A DNA stretch of 28,410 nt, taken from positions 1 to 28,410 of the forward strand of contig CAZZBK010000078.1 in the NCBI GenBank assembly GCA_964652155.1, written 5' to 3'. How positions within the stretch are numbered: position 1 is the stretch's first letter; each line of letters opens with the position of its first letter. This DNA is from CAZZBK01 sp964652155 (GTDB lineage: Bacteria > Planctomycetota > Planctomycetia > Pirellulales > PNKZ01). Shown piece by piece: positions 9,363-15,858 of the stretch. The position numbers were made by a program, and so were the translations under genes. The notes under the pieces are model-generated. The model was given only the letters and a program-made list of their open reading frames with translations. It searched no databases and was not told the DNA's origin.

Positions 9363-9430
9363 AAAGCGGAAAGCCGAACACGCAAAGCGGGTAACGATGC
9401 CCCGCTTTCCGCTTTCACGGCTCCGCTTTT
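9363..9430. repeat. Solo heptamer-phased hairpin (same family as the cassette arms)
   Basis: An imperfect palindrome between convergent genes. The inner stem AAAGCGGG/CCCGCTTT (9384-9391 with 9401-9408) has a 9-base loop; the outer stems AAAGCGG/CCGCTTT and AGCCG/CGGCT pair 9363-9376 with 9418-9429. Each arm reads in 7-base units. It may also end transcription from both sides. It has no gene between its arms. Confidence 0.75.
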
Positions 9431-9436
9431 GCTCGT

Positions 9437-9916
9437 CTACTTCTTCTCTTCCTTGGCGCGCTCGATCAGGCCGAACAAGTGGCCGCCGTGCGGATTGTCG
9501 CCACTACTACTCCAGAAGCCGGCGTAGTGATCGCGATAAATCAGCACCCGCGACGTGAACTTGCCGAAGCCCGGGACCTGCGTGTCGGTCAAGGTAATGA
9601 CCGGTGTGTCGCCCGACCACTTTACTTCCAGCGGCATGGGAATCGTGGCGTCGTGGGTGCCGTACTGAATACGGACCTGAAAGAGCCACATGTCATCCTT
9701 CAGTTTACTCACTTTAGAGATCGTGTATTTTTCCTGCTTCAGGTTCTTCACATCCTTGGTCGACGTGAAGTAGCCGACGAGCACGCAGCCACTCATGGTC
9801 GCTTCAAATTGTTTTTCGAGCGCGGCGCGGTCCAGAGGCTTGGCAGGTTCTTGGGCCACGGCACTCAGCGTAAGTCCGGTGAGAATAACGAACGAGGCAA
9901 GGGAACGCAGGAGCAT
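9437..9916 (-). CDS. Small secreted protein of unknown function
   Basis: 159 aa. The N-terminus MLLRSLASFVILTGLTLSAVAQEP is a Sec signal peptide with likely cleavage after AVA. The mature part is about 137 residues with a predicted beta-rich character (MWLFQVRIQYG, IPMPLEVKWSGDTPVITLTDTQVPGFGKF, VLIYRDHYAGFWSS) and a basic C-terminal tail. A single Cys and no catalytic motif are visible. It is probably periplasmic. ATG at 9916 was chosen because upstream in-frame codons add 61 residues without signal-peptide character. It is divergent from the S9 peptidase gene (171-base spacer) and convergent with the hypothetical gene at 9032-9358 across the solo hairpin. Similar short secreted proteins are common in planctomycetes, but no function is assigned. 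Confidence 0.72.
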   Translation of the reverse strand: MLLRSLASFVILTGLTLSAVAQEPAKPLDRAALEKQFEATMSGCVLVGYFTSTKDVKNLKQEKYTISKVSKLKDDMWLFQVRIQYGTHDATIPMPLEVKWSGDTPVITLTDTQVPGFGKFTSRVLIYRDHYAGFWSSSGDNPHGGHLFGLIERAKEEKK

Positions 9917-10018
9917 GATGATGGTCTCGGCAAGGTGGGATGAACTTGGCGTTGGGCGACACGCGGGTCGCGCCTCGTGATTATACGCCGTTCGACGCGG
10001 CTTGGCGACGTTTCTCTC

Positions 10019-10048
10019 TTTACTCAATTGACCGACGGCTGCTAGGCT
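10019..10048 (+). promoter_or_regulatory. Candidate promoter of the S9 peptidase gene
   Basis: TTTACT (10019-10024), 18-base spacer and TAGGCT (10043-10048), the latter inside TGCTAGGCT, which gives an extended -10 (TGC). The same nine bases occur in the candidate promoter at 26458-26486. The leader would be about 33 nt. Confidence 0.35.
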
Positions 10049-10087
10049 GCTGGCGCTGTATTCGCGGATCACACGGAGGGATTCATC

Positions 10088-12379
10088 ATGCGCGGTCAAC
10101 CCGGCTGGTTGGCGCTGGCTTCATTCGGACTCATGCTGAGCGTCGGTTGCAATCCGGCGAGCGACAAACCCCAGGCAGCGCCGTCGAGCAACGCTTCCCC
10201 GCCGAGCGTCGAGGCGATCCCTGCCCCGCCGTCCCCCGTCGCGGCGCCGGTCCAGGCCCCCAAAGCGGAGAGCAAGCCTGTCCCCGCGCCCCAGCCGGCT
10301 GCGCCCGCCAAGACCGAAGGCCCGAAACTGCTGCCGCCGCAAACCTCATCTGTCCCGACCTCTGAGCCCGCGGAAACCAAGACCGTGAACACGCCCGTCT
10401 CCTCGCCTGCACCCAACGATATCGCGTACCTGCGCAACGTGCCGCTGATCCGTCGTCAGGTGCTGTTTGGCAATCCCGAGAAGGCAGCCGTCCGCACGAG
10501 CCCCGACGGCAAGCAGATCAGTTACCTCGCGCCGGTCGACAACGTGATGAACGTGTGGGTCGGGCCAATCGACAACCCGGCCGCGGCCAAGCCGGTGACC
10601 AAAGACACCAAGCGAGGCATCCGCAGCTATTTCTGGTCGTACACCAACGAGCACATCCTGTATGTGCAAGACGAGGGCGGGGACGAAAACTGGCACGTGT
10701 ACGCCGTGCAGGTCTCGTCGCAATCGGTCAAAGACCTCACGCCCTATAAAGACGTCGCCGCGCAAATCGAGGGGGTCTCGCATCGCGTCCCCGGCGAACT
10801 CCTTGTCGGGCTCAACGATCGCGACCCGCAGGTGCATGACCTGTATCGGGTCAACATCGCCACGGGCGAACGCAAGCTCGTCGAGAAAAACGAGCAGGGG
10901 TTCATGGGCTACACGACCGACGAAGACCTGCGGGTGCGATTTGCCTCGCGGTACAGTCCCTCCGGCGGGCGAGAAATTCTCCAACCCGACGGTAACGGCG
11001 GCTGGAAACCGTTCCTGACCATCCCCAGCGAGGACGATCTGACCACGTCGACCGCCGGGTTCGACAAGACCGGCGATGTCGTGTACCTGATCGATAGCCG
11101 CGGCCGGAACACCGGTGCCCTCAAATCGCTCAACTTGAAAACGAACGAGGAGAAGTTGATCGCGGCCCACGACAAGAGCGACCTGGGGGGCGTGCTCGCG
11201 CATCCGACCGAGAACACGATCGAGGCCGTGGCGTTTAACTATCTGCGTGAAGAGTGGCAGGTCATCGACCCGATCATTAAGCCCGACCTGGATTATCTCA
11301 AGACCGTGAGCCGCGGCGACTTGCAAGTTGCCAGCCGCACGCTCGACGACCAGCTCTGGATCGTGGCCTACATGAGCGACGATGGGCCGGTGAAGTACTT
11401 TCGCTACGATCGCGGGGCCAAGAAAGCCACCTACCTGTTCAGCAATCGGAGCGACCTCGAAGGGCTGCCGCTGGTGCGCATGCACCCGGTGGTCATCAAG
11501 GCCCGCGATGGTCTCGACCTGGTTAGCTATTTGTCGCTTCCGCAGGGGACGGACGCCGCGAAGGAAGGGCAACCCAGCGAACCGTTGCCGCTCGTGCTCG
11601 ACGTGCACGGCGGTCCGTGGGCCCGCGACGACTGGGGTTACAACCCGTTGCATCAGATGCTCGCCAATCGTGGTTACGCCGTGCTGAGCGTGAACTTTCG
11701 CGGCTCGACCGGCTTCGGCAAGCAGTTTATCAACGCTGGCAACAAAGAGTGGGCGGGCAAAATGCACACCGACTTGCTCGACGCCGTGCAGTGGTCGATC
11801 GACCAGAAGATTGCTGACCCGAAACGCATTGCGATTATGGGGGGCAGCTACGGCGGCTACGCGACCTTGGTCGGTTTGACGTTCACGCCCGACGTGTTTG
11901 CCTGCGGCGTCGATATTGTTGGCCCCTCGAATATCATTACGCTGCTCAACACGATTCCGCCCTATTGGGCCCCGGCCATCCAGTTGTTCAAGGATCGCGT
12001 CGGCGATCATACGACGAGCGAGGGGCAAAAGTTTCTCAACGAGCGTTCGCCGCTGCAATACGTCGACAAGATCACGCGGCCGTTGCTCATCGCGCAAGGG
12101 GCCAACGACCCGCGCGTGAAACAGTCGGAATCGGATCAGATCGTCAAGGCCATGCAGGACAAGAAGATTCCGGTGACGTATGTGCTCTATCCGGACGAGG
12201 GACACGGCTTCGCGCGGCCCGACAATCGGCTGTCGTTCAATGCCGTGACCGAGGCGTTCCTATCGCAGCACTTGGGTGGCCGATACGAGCCGATCGGCAA
12301 CGACTTCAAGAAGTCGACCATCACGATTAGGGCCGGGGCCGAGAGCCTGCCGGGAGCGACGGCGGCGCTGCAGAAATAG
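10088..12379 (+). CDS. S9 family serine peptidase, lipoprotein (prolyl oligopeptidase-like)
   Basis: 763 aa. A lipoprotein signal peptide ends in SVGC (Cys21), followed by a Pro/Ala-rich linker to about residue 105. A beta-propeller domain (about 120-480) has blade-like repeats such as SPDGKQISYLAPVDNVMNVW and YFWSYTNEHILYVQDEGGDENW. The C-terminal alpha/beta hydrolase has the catalytic triad Ser587 (MGGSYGGYA), Asp674 (QGANDPRVK) and His706 (DEGHGFARP), plus VHGGPWARDDWGYNP. The family cleaves oligopeptides; the membrane anchor suggests peptide scavenging in the periplasm or at the cell surface. Start is strong: GGAGGG at 10075-10080 lies seven bases before the ATG. Monocistronic, convergent with a DUF1501 gene. 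Confidence 0.95.
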   Translation: MRGQPGWLALASFGLMLSVGCNPASDKPQAAPSSNASPPSVEAIPAPPSPVAAPVQAPKAESKPVPAPQPAAPAKTEGPKLLPPQTSSVPTSEPAETKTVNTPVSSPAPNDIAYLRNVPLIRRQVLFGNPEKAAVRTSPDGKQISYLAPVDNVMNVWVGPIDNPAAAKPVTKDTKRGIRSYFWSYTNEHILYVQDEGGDENWHVYAVQVSSQSVKDLTPYKDVAAQIEGVSHRVPGELLVGLNDRDPQVHDLYRVNIATGERKLVEKNEQGFMGYTTDEDLRVRFASRYSPSGGREILQPDGNGGWKPFLTIPSEDDLTTSTAGFDKTGDVVYLIDSRGRNTGALKSLNLKTNEEKLIAAHDKSDLGGVLAHPTENTIEAVAFNYLREEWQVIDPIIKPDLDYLKTVSRGDLQVASRTLDDQLWIVAYMSDDGPVKYFRYDRGAKKATYLFSNRSDLEGLPLVRMHPVVIKARDGLDLVSYLSLPQGTDAAKEGQPSEPLPLVLDVHGGPWARDDWGYNPLHQMLANRGYAVLSVNFRGSTGFGKQFINAGNKEWAGKMHTDLLDAVQWSIDQKIADPKRIAIMGGSYGGYATLVGLTFTPDVFACGVDIVGPSNIITLLNTIPPYWAPAIQLFKDRVGDHTTSEGQKFLNERSPLQYVDKITRPLLIAQGANDPRVKQSESDQIVKAMQDKKIPVTYVLYPDEGHGFARPDNRLSFNAVTEAFLSQHLGGRYEPIGNDFKKSTITIRAGAESLPGATAALQK

Positions 12380-12401
12380 AGCGGCGTCGCCTTTCATTTC
12401 C

Positions 12402-12424
12402 CGTTAGCCGCGACGCGGCTAACG
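12402..12424. repeat. Perfect 9-bp hairpin in a convergent spacer
   Basis: CGTTAGCCG (12402-12410) and CGGCTAACG (12416-12424) flank a 5-base loop. It sits 22 bases after the S9 peptidase stop. No T-run follows on either strand, so it is either a weak bidirectional terminator or a REP-like element. Confidence 0.6.
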
Positions 12425-12445
12425 AGACCCATGCGGTGCGTATGA

Positions 12446-12485
12446 TGACTACGCCATCAACTCGCTGACTACGCCATCAACTCGC
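12446..12485. repeat. 20-bp tandem duplication over the end of the DUF1501 gene
   Basis: Two perfect adjacent copies of a 20-base unit (12446-12465 and 12466-12485), with three more bases of the unit following. The right copy encodes the last codons and stop of the DUF1501 gene; the left copy lies beyond the stop and does not alter the protein. Confidence 0.85.
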
Positions 12486-13854
12486 TGAGCGGCGTGCCGA
12501 AGGGGAGTGCCTTGGCGGGCCGACCGGTGCGGCTGATGTAGTGCTTGTCGGCGTCGACGCCGAGGTGCCGGTAGATCGTGGCGAGCACGTCCTGCGGCTT
12601 CTTGGGATTGTCCTTGGGGAACGCGCCCTTGGCGTCGGATGAGCCGACCACGCGGCCACCCTTGATCGGGCCACCGGCGAGCGCGGCACTAAACACGTTC
12701 GGATAGTGATCGCGTCCGGCGTTGGCGTTAACGCGCGGCGTGCGACCGAACTCACCCCAGGCAACGACGAGCGTCGTGTCGAGCAGGCCCCGCTCTTCCA
12801 GATCTTGAATGAGCGCCGTGTAGGCCTGGTCCCAACGAGGCAAAAAGCCGCGCCGCAACGAGTCGAACCCGAGCACGTGCGTGTCCCACCACCGCAGATC
12901 GACCGTGACGAGTCGCACGCCCGCCTCAACCAAGCGCCGCGCGAGCAGCATCCGCTGGCTCCAGTTCGGTGCTCCGCAGCGATCAGCGGCACCCGGGTCG
13001 AACGCGGGCATCAGGCCATAGCGCTCGCGGGTCGCACTCGACTCATCATCGAGGTTGAACGCCTTCTGCGCCTTGGGCGAGCAGAGAATGTCAAGGGCTC
13101 GCTCGTTGAAGCGGTCCATGGCGGTCATGTGCCCGGCCGAGTCGATTTCGCGACGGAGGCGGTCGAAGCTGCTGAGCATTTTCTGCCGCTCACCCAAGCG
13201 TTCGAGCGTCAGCCCTTCGGCGAGCGCGAAGTTCGGCACGCTAAAGGGCCCCGGCGTCGCCGGATCGGCGATCGTCTCGAATGGCTTGTTCGCCACGCCC
13301 AAGTAGGCTGGCCCCGTGCCAGGCACCATCTTGGGAATCATCACGTAGGCGGGCAGCTCAGGGCTCTTCTTCTGCAACTGCTCGGCGACGATCGACCCGC
13401 AACTGGGGAAGATGTTTTCGTCGGGCGCGGGACCACTGTTGTAGCCCGTGAAGCAAATCTGGTCGCCGGTCGAGTGACCGGCGTCGTGATGGTGCAGGCT
13501 GCGCACGATCGACCACTTGTCCATGATCGACGCGGTCTTGGGGAGCATGTCGGTGAGTTGGATGCCCGGCACGGGCGTGCTCATCGTCCCGAACTCGCCA
13601 CGGTACTCGGCCGGGGCGTCGGGCTTGGGGTCCCACATGTCGATGTGGCTCGGTCCGCCGCGCATCCAGAGGATAATGACCGTATTCTCGCGACGGCTGC
13701 CGGGAGCGGCTTGCGACTCGGCCCGCAGCAACTCGCTTAGCGTCAGGCCACCCATGCCAAGCATGCCGGCTTGCAAGAAGCTGCGACGCGACGGGGTAAA
13801 CGAGCGCTGCAGATCAGTGCAGCCGAGTTTGGGATTCCACGCGGAGCGACTCAT
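12469..13854 (-). CDS. DUF1501 domain-containing protein (Tat-exported)
   Basis: 461 aa. A twin-arginine signal (TPSRRSFLQAGMLGMGGLTLSELL) lies about 20 residues from the start, indicating folded export. Family hallmarks are VIILWMRGGPSHIDMWDPKPDAPAEYRGEF, LHHHDAGHSTGDQ, YVMIPKMVPGTGPAYLG, LARRLVEAGVRLVTVDLRWWDTH, WGEFGRTPRVNANAGRDHYPNVFSAALAGGPIKGG and LGVDADKHY. DUF1501 belongs to the alkaline-phosphatase/sulfatase superfamily, and the His/Asp-rich segments resemble its metal site; the reaction is unknown. Start: ATG at 13854; a TTG six codons upstream is less likely. Its usual DUF1549/DUF1553 partner is not adjacent. The leader carries a G/C-skewed tract (13876-13900). Confidence 0.93.
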   Translation of the reverse strand: MSRSAWNPKLGCTDLQRSFTPSRRSFLQAGMLGMGGLTLSELLRAESQAAPGSRRENTVIILWMRGGPSHIDMWDPKPDAPAEYRGEFGTMSTPVPGIQLTDMLPKTASIMDKWSIVRSLHHHDAGHSTGDQICFTGYNSGPAPDENIFPSCGSIVAEQLQKKSPELPAYVMIPKMVPGTGPAYLGVANKPFETIADPATPGPFSVPNFALAEGLTLERLGERQKMLSSFDRLRREIDSAGHMTAMDRFNERALDILCSPKAQKAFNLDDESSATRERYGLMPAFDPGAADRCGAPNWSQRMLLARRLVEAGVRLVTVDLRWWDTHVLGFDSLRRGFLPRWDQAYTALIQDLEERGLLDTTLVVAWGEFGRTPRVNANAGRDHYPNVFSAALAGGPIKGGRVVGSSDAKGAFPKDNPKKPQDVLATIYRHLGVDADKHYISRTGRPAKALPFGTPLSELMA

Positions 13855-13875
13855 GTTTGCTAGCACCTGCAAGGC

Positions 13876-13900
13876 GGGGGAGGGCAGGGGGGAGGCGGGG
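13876..13900 (+). other. Putative G-quadruplex tract upstream of the DUF1501 gene
   Basis: Four runs of three or more G with loops of 1, 2 and 4 bases lie on the plus strand, 22-46 bases upstream of the minus-strand start codon at 13854. The G-rich strand is the template for that gene. A related but shorter tract (two G-runs) lies upstream of the DUF4838 start at 4317-4328. Confidence 0.5.
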
Positions 13901-13979
13901 CACCTTTGATACCTCTATTTATATCCACGTATCGTCATGCAAGTCAACGGAATCCAGCGTTTTGACGATTGGGCAAGCC

Positions 13980-14360
13980 TCACGGGTTTTGGGGCCGGGT
14001 TTTCCTCCAGGCCAGCAGAAATCCGACCCCCAGCAGGCCGTCGACCAGACCTGAGACCAACACCGGCAGGGGCAGGCGTTGCTGCGCAAACAAGACGATC
14101 GCGGCGGTGAAGAACGAAAACTTTTCGACCACGCAGGCGAGCATCAACGGCCGATACCGTGGCGGATCGGTCGCGATGACCAAAAACGCGATTTGCCACG
14201 CGAGCCCCACGCCCAGGAACCCGTAATAGTATTCCGGATGCGTGATCGCCGGCGGGTAATCCTGCCCGATCGATGCCTCCATAAAAACCATCGGGCCGAG
14301 CACGAGCAGACCGTAACAGCCCGCGAGTCGGAAGAGCCAGCGAATCGATGGCATCGACAT
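13980..14360 (-). CDS. Small integral membrane protein, unknown function
   Basis: 126 aa with four likely membrane segments: about residues 8-28 (WLFRLAGCYGLLVLGPMVFM), 46-64 (YYGFLGVGLAWQIAFLVIA), 70-92 (RPLMLACVVEKFSFFTAAIVLFA) and 98-118 (LPVLVSGLVDGLLGVGFLLAW). Acidic and aromatic residues between the first two helices (DYPPAITHPEYYYG) are a recognisable feature of a family of small uncharacterised membrane proteins. ATG at 14360 or 14354 both fit. No known motif indicates transport or enzymatic function. It is transcribed in the same direction as the DUF1501 gene, which starts 125 bases downstream, and divergent from hicAB. Confidence 0.7.
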   Translation of the reverse strand: MSMPSIRWLFRLAGCYGLLVLGPMVFMEASIGQDYPPAITHPEYYYGFLGVGLAWQIAFLVIATDPPRYRPLMLACVVEKFSFFTAAIVLFAQQRLPLPVLVSGLVDGLLGVGFLLAWRKTRPQNP

Positions 14361-14371
14361 GGGGTAAAAAG

Positions 14372-14399
14372 TAGGCCGTAGACAGAGGACAGTCGGCAG
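14372..14399 (+). repeat. Heptamer tract of a second type
   Basis: Four adjacent 7-base units (TAGGCCG, TAGACAG, AGGACAG, TCGGCAG), roughly NNGRCAG, in the spacer before hicA. It is phased at 7 bases like the repeats at 7185-7630 but has a different consensus. No inverted partner was found nearby. Confidence 0.5.
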
Positions 14400-14502
14400 T
14401 TAGATCATCAGTCGGTATTCAAGCATGATCGGTAACATAAATCCACCTCTCTTGACTGAAAACGTAGCTGCTGCAAAGGTGAGGACGAGGTAAGATAAAA
14501 CG

Positions 14503-14751
14503 ATGGTCAAGCGGCATTTGAAGACTCTGGCAAAGGTCCTGCAACGGGCTGCCGACGCGAATATCGAATTCTCTGACTTAGTTCATCTTTTAGAGCAGCT
14601 CGGATTCGAGTTTCGGGTCAGTGGCAGCCATCATGTGTTTTTCAAGCCGGGCGTCGAAGAACAACTGAATCTGCAACGAGAGGGTCACTTGGCCAAAGCC
14701 TATCAGGTGCGGCAGGTGAGAAACATCATCCTCCGATATAGCCTTGCTTAG
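14503..14751 (+). CDS. hicA: HicA family toxin (mRNA interferase)
   Basis: 82 aa. HicA toxins have a double-stranded-RNA-binding-like fold and cleave mRNA without needing the ribosome. The motif VSGSHHVFFKPG (residues 39-50) holds the catalytic histidine region. The C-terminal KAYQVRQVRNIILRY is the conserved helix that usually ends the family (typically written VRKILRQ). The N-terminal 20 residues are longer than usual. TAAGAT at 14491-14496 lies close to the ATG and could act as a -10 box for a nearly leaderless mRNA; a GAGG at 14487-14490 is the only ribosome-binding candidate. It is followed 13 bases later by hicB, the normal toxin-first order. Base composition is more AT-rich than in flanking genes, consistent with acquisition. 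Confidence 0.88.
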   Translation: MVKRHLKTLAKVLQRAADANIEFSDLVHLLEQLGFEFRVSGSHHVFFKPGVEEQLNLQREGHLAKAYQVRQVRNIILRYSLA

Positions 14752-14764
14752 GAATAACGACCGC

Positions 14765-14977
14765 ATGCAAAAATACGAAATCATTATCTACTGGAGCGAA
14801 GAAGATCAATCGTTCGTGGCTGATGTGCCCGAGTTGCCCGGGTGCATGGCTCATGGCCAATCACCGCAACTCGCGTTACAAAACGTCGAAGAGGCCATGC
14901 AACTCTGGATCGCGACGACAAAAGAACGTGGACTGCCTGTGCCCGAACCGAAGAAGCGACGGTTACTCTTCGCATAA
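14765..14977 (+). CDS. hicB: HicB family antitoxin
   Basis: 70 aa. The degenerate RNase H-like fold of HicB is indicated by YEIIIYWSEEDQSFVADVPELPGCMAHGQSPQLALQNVEEAMQLWI, a near-textbook HicB N-terminal domain that binds and blocks HicA. There is no C-terminal helix-turn-helix or ribbon-helix-helix domain: the protein ends in a short Pro/Lys/Arg tail (PVPEPKKRRLLFA). It is therefore a short-form antitoxin that may not autoregulate by direct DNA binding. Start: ATG at 14765 with AGGAAT around the hicA stop codon as ribosome binding site, suggesting coupled translation. A TTG at 14744 overlapping hicA is less likely. Confidence 0.88.
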   Translation: MQKYEIIIYWSEEDQSFVADVPELPGCMAHGQSPQLALQNVEEAMQLWIATTKERGLPVPEPKKRRLLFA

Positions 14978-15035
14978 CCGACGATTTCTTTCGTTGACAG
15001 CGAGCAAGGACTAATTTTCGAGACTGAGGGCATTC

Positions 15036-15629
15036 ATGGACCTCGTACCAACCCTATCGCTGGCATTCGGCTCGGCCTGGGTGGCGGGTATTAATCTCTA
15101 TGCCACCGTTGCGACGCTGGGCCTGCTCGGCAAGTACGCGGGCCTGCAATTGCCCGGCCATCTCGAAGCCCTCACCGACACTTGGGTCATCGCGGTCGCA
15201 CTCGTGCTGTACACCATCGAGTTCGTCGCCGACAAGGTGCCGTATGTCGACAGCCTGTGGGACGTGGTGCATACGTTCATTCGCATCCCGGCCGGCGCCG
15301 CACTGGCCGCGACCGCGTTCGGTGACTATGACCTGCGCATCAAAACGATCGCGGTCCTCGTGGGTGGCACGGTCGCCTTGAGTTCGCACGGCACGAAGAT
15401 GGCCACCCGTGCGGCGGTGAACCTGAGCCCCGAGCCAATCACGAACATCGCCGTGAGTGTGATCGAAGACGTTTTTGCCGTCGGGGCGTTGATCCTTGGT
15501 TACTTTTTGCCCGTCGCGCTGCTCGTGCTGGTCGTGTTGAGTTTTATCGCGACGATCGTCATGTTGCCGCGGATCATGCGGCTGGCGAAGAAGATTTTTC
15601 AGCGGCGACCCAAACTACAGGTGATATGA
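15036..15629 (+). CDS. DUF4126 domain-containing membrane protein
   Basis: 197 aa. The N-terminus LSLAFGSAWVAGINLYATVATLGLLGKYAGLQLPGHL is characteristic of DUF4126, followed by EFVADKVPYVDSLWDVVHTFIRIPAGAALAATAFGD and GGTVALSSHGTKMATRAAVNLSPEPITNIAVSVIEDVFAVG. About five hydrophobic helices are seen (roughly 8-30, 47-65, 82-98, 108-125, 150-185). The family is membrane-embedded and uncharacterised. GAGGG at 15026-15030 lies five bases before the ATG. The stop codon overlaps the start of a small membrane protein (ATGA), so the two are almost certainly translated together. Confidence 0.88.
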   Translation: MDLVPTLSLAFGSAWVAGINLYATVATLGLLGKYAGLQLPGHLEALTDTWVIAVALVLYTIEFVADKVPYVDSLWDVVHTFIRIPAGAALAATAFGDYDLRIKTIAVLVGGTVALSSHGTKMATRAAVNLSPEPITNIAVSVIEDVFAVGALILGYFLPVALLVLVVLSFIATIVMLPRIMRLAKKIFQRRPKLQVI

Positions 15630-15811
15630 TTGAGCCGAGCGAAACGGACTGGACAGAGGTCTCGCGCGTCGAACTGGGACCGCATCAGACATTATTTGTG
15701 TACTACTATGAGATGCCTGGGCTAGCGTATTTCGTCCTTGGCCTGATCGTCGTTGTGGCTTTTATCGGTGTGATGTTTCTCGTTCGTCGTTGGAATCGAA
15801 AACATACTTGA
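15626..15811 (+). CDS. Single-TM microprotein coupled to the DUF4126 gene
   Basis: 61 aa. It overlaps the DUF4126 gene by four bases (ATGA), a sign of translational coupling. The N-terminal 30 residues are soluble and acidic (MIEPSETDWTEVSRVELG). Then comes one membrane helix (about 33-53: LAYFVLGLIVVVAFIGVMFL) and a basic tail RRWNRKHT. By the positive-inside rule the C-terminus faces the cytoplasm. No homologue is recognised. It may be a partner or stabiliser of the DUF4126 protein; this is inferred only from gene order. It converges with the aminotransferase gene across 47 bases without a clear terminator. Confidence 0.65.
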   Translation: MIEPSETDWTEVSRVELGPHQTLFVYYYEMPGLAYFVLGLIVVVAFIGVMFLVRRWNRKHT

Positions 15812-15858
15812 ATCGCAGCAGTTAGGCGATCCGCTGCCAACTAGCGACAAACGAATCC

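Noticed and set aside
10346..12205. A 619-codon open frame antisense to the S9 peptidase
   Set aside because: The opposite strand carries a complete peptidase with catalytic triad, signal peptide and ribosome binding site. The antisense frame has no family motif and is expected from high-GC codon bias.
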